Assembly (NCBI GenBank): GCA_023053685.1
Contig: JALIGW010000002.1
Location: 168,005,930 to 168,069,929 of the forward strand
Length of the DNA stretch: 64,000 nt
Reading direction: 5' to 3'
Origin: Diadophis punctatus similis
Lineage: Eukaryota > Chordata > Lepidosauria > Squamata > Dipsadidae
Numbering within the stretch: position 1 is the stretch's first letter; each line of letters begins with the position of its first letter. A model generated the notes under the pieces. It saw only the letters and a program-made list of their open reading frames with translations, made no database searches and was not told the origin of the DNA. Positions 63,256-64,000 of this stretch are shown here, piece after piece. Made by a program: the position numbers and the translations under genes.

Positions 63256-64000
63256 CTTGCCAGCTTTTTACATTCCAACTTTTCACAAAGTAGCTTCGGA
63301 CAAAGGGTACCCTTTCCAATGGATTAGATATTGTAATTGACCCACTAAACATTATGGAGTCTAAAATTTTCTTCACTTCATAGTGTGTCTCTCCCTGTAC
63401 TACTACAGGGGGAGGTGGTGGTTGGGTTTGTGGTCTTATTTTTGACCCAATCACCGGTTTTAATAAGCTGCAATGAAATACTGGGTGAATTTTCCCCAAT
63501 GTTCTAGGCCAGTGATGGCGAACCTTTTTTGGTTCGCGTGCCAAAAAGGGGGGGGATGCGGGGGATCACGTGTGTGCGTGCCCACACCCATAATTCCATG
63601 CACCCCCGCGCATCCGCGCATGAGCCCCCCACTCCCAGCATGCAATGGCAGGCCCATTTTTTGCTCTCTCCAGGCTCCAGAGCCTTTCTAGGAGCCTGGG
63701 AAAGGCGAAAACGACCTTCCCCACCCCCTCTGGAGGCTGGAAACAGCCTGTTTCCTGACTCCCAGTGGGCCCAGAAGGCCCAAAAATCAGCTGGCCGGTG
63801 CGCACATGCGTGCCGGACCTGAGCTCGCGTGCCCACCGATATGGCTCCGCGTGCCACTTGTGGCACCCGTGCCATAGGTTCGCCATCACGGTTCTAGGCA
63901 ATGCAAGCTGCACAGTTACTGGATTGATAATTTTAACTATTGGAAACGGACCCAAAAATTTTGGCCCTAGCTTTTTGCTGGGCATTCTCAATCGGATGTA
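63256..64000 (-). pseudogene. Ty3/gypsy integrase C-terminus and chromodomain-like end, split
   Basis: From the right edge the minus strand reads SKKLGPKFLGPFPIVKIINP and VTVQLALPRT, then the MITE 63510-63891. It resumes LGKIHPVFHCSLLKPVIG, PPPPPVVVQGETHYEVKKIL and ends near KSW. This is the GPF/Y-type module followed by the start of a chromodomain typical of chromoviral Metaviridae. Most of pol lies beyond the window. It is disabled by the MITE and by the LINE tail at its 3' side. Confidence 0.82.
63510..63891. mobile_element. hAT MITE, GTGATGGCGAACCT family, copy F
   Basis: The ends are CAGTGATGGCGAACCT and AGGTTCGCCATCACGG. A perfect 8-bp duplication TTCTAGGC is at 63502-63509 and 63892-63899. 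Removing it with one duplication restores the flanking gypsy reading frame. Confidence 0.9.

Overview
The window looks like nuclear DNA from a squamate reptile, most likely a snake. It holds the 5' part of a vertebrate gene with spliced exons (RAD50, minus strand). The rest is dense in squamate-type repeats: CR1 and L2-group LINEs, Sauria-type tRNA SINEs with a Bov-B-like tail, an L1, hAT and TA-target MITEs, LTR elements and long microsatellites. There are no bacterial-style operons.

1-21.7 kb: RAD50. Eleven coding exons (19923-20051 down to 2286-2443) join in frame with GT/AG borders. They encode about 598 residues: the N-terminal ABC half with Walker A and Q-loop, then the ascending coiled coil. 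The zinc hook and C-terminal half lie beyond position 1. A CpG-rich promoter with an E2F-like site and a perfect CRE lies at about 20.9-21.7 kb. The introns carry a 3.55 kb L1 that has ORF1 but no ORF2 and perfect 16-bp target duplications, several hAT MITEs with 8-bp duplications (one with a 108-bp GC-rich minisatellite), and TA-target MITEs nested in one another.

21.7-39.7 kb: intergenic. It contains MITEs, a CR1 inside a MITE, a solo LTR with a 4-bp duplication, LINE 3' ends and SINEs. A second promoter-like GC-rich block at 32.6-33.1 kb has kappaB-, GAS- and ISRE-like sites. No exon of a downstream gene was recognised.

39.8-54.2 kb: the most unusual part. Two hAT-type elements in opposite orientation (40275-42579 and 52388-54224) have perfect 8-bp duplications. 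Each carries the promoter, first coding exon and splice donor of what looks like RSPH14, a ciliary radial-spoke gene that does not belong to this locus. They also carry paired hairpin modules and a long GAAA/CTTT tract. The first copy sits inside an older solo LTR and has itself received a SINE. Between them lie a LINE fragment with a C-terminal zinc finger, Sauria SINEs, and a 2.75 kb TA-flanked element with a large GC-rich palindrome.

54.2-64 kb: nested MITEs, CR1 and L2 ends, a 5'-truncated LINE with an uninterrupted reverse transcriptase ORF, and overlapping LTR elements. These include a Ty3/gypsy-type integrase end on the minus strand split by a hAT MITE.

RAD50 is the only host gene supported. 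Everything else is transposon-derived, regulatory or unassigned. Assignments rest on reading the sequence and remembered family features; no database search was run.
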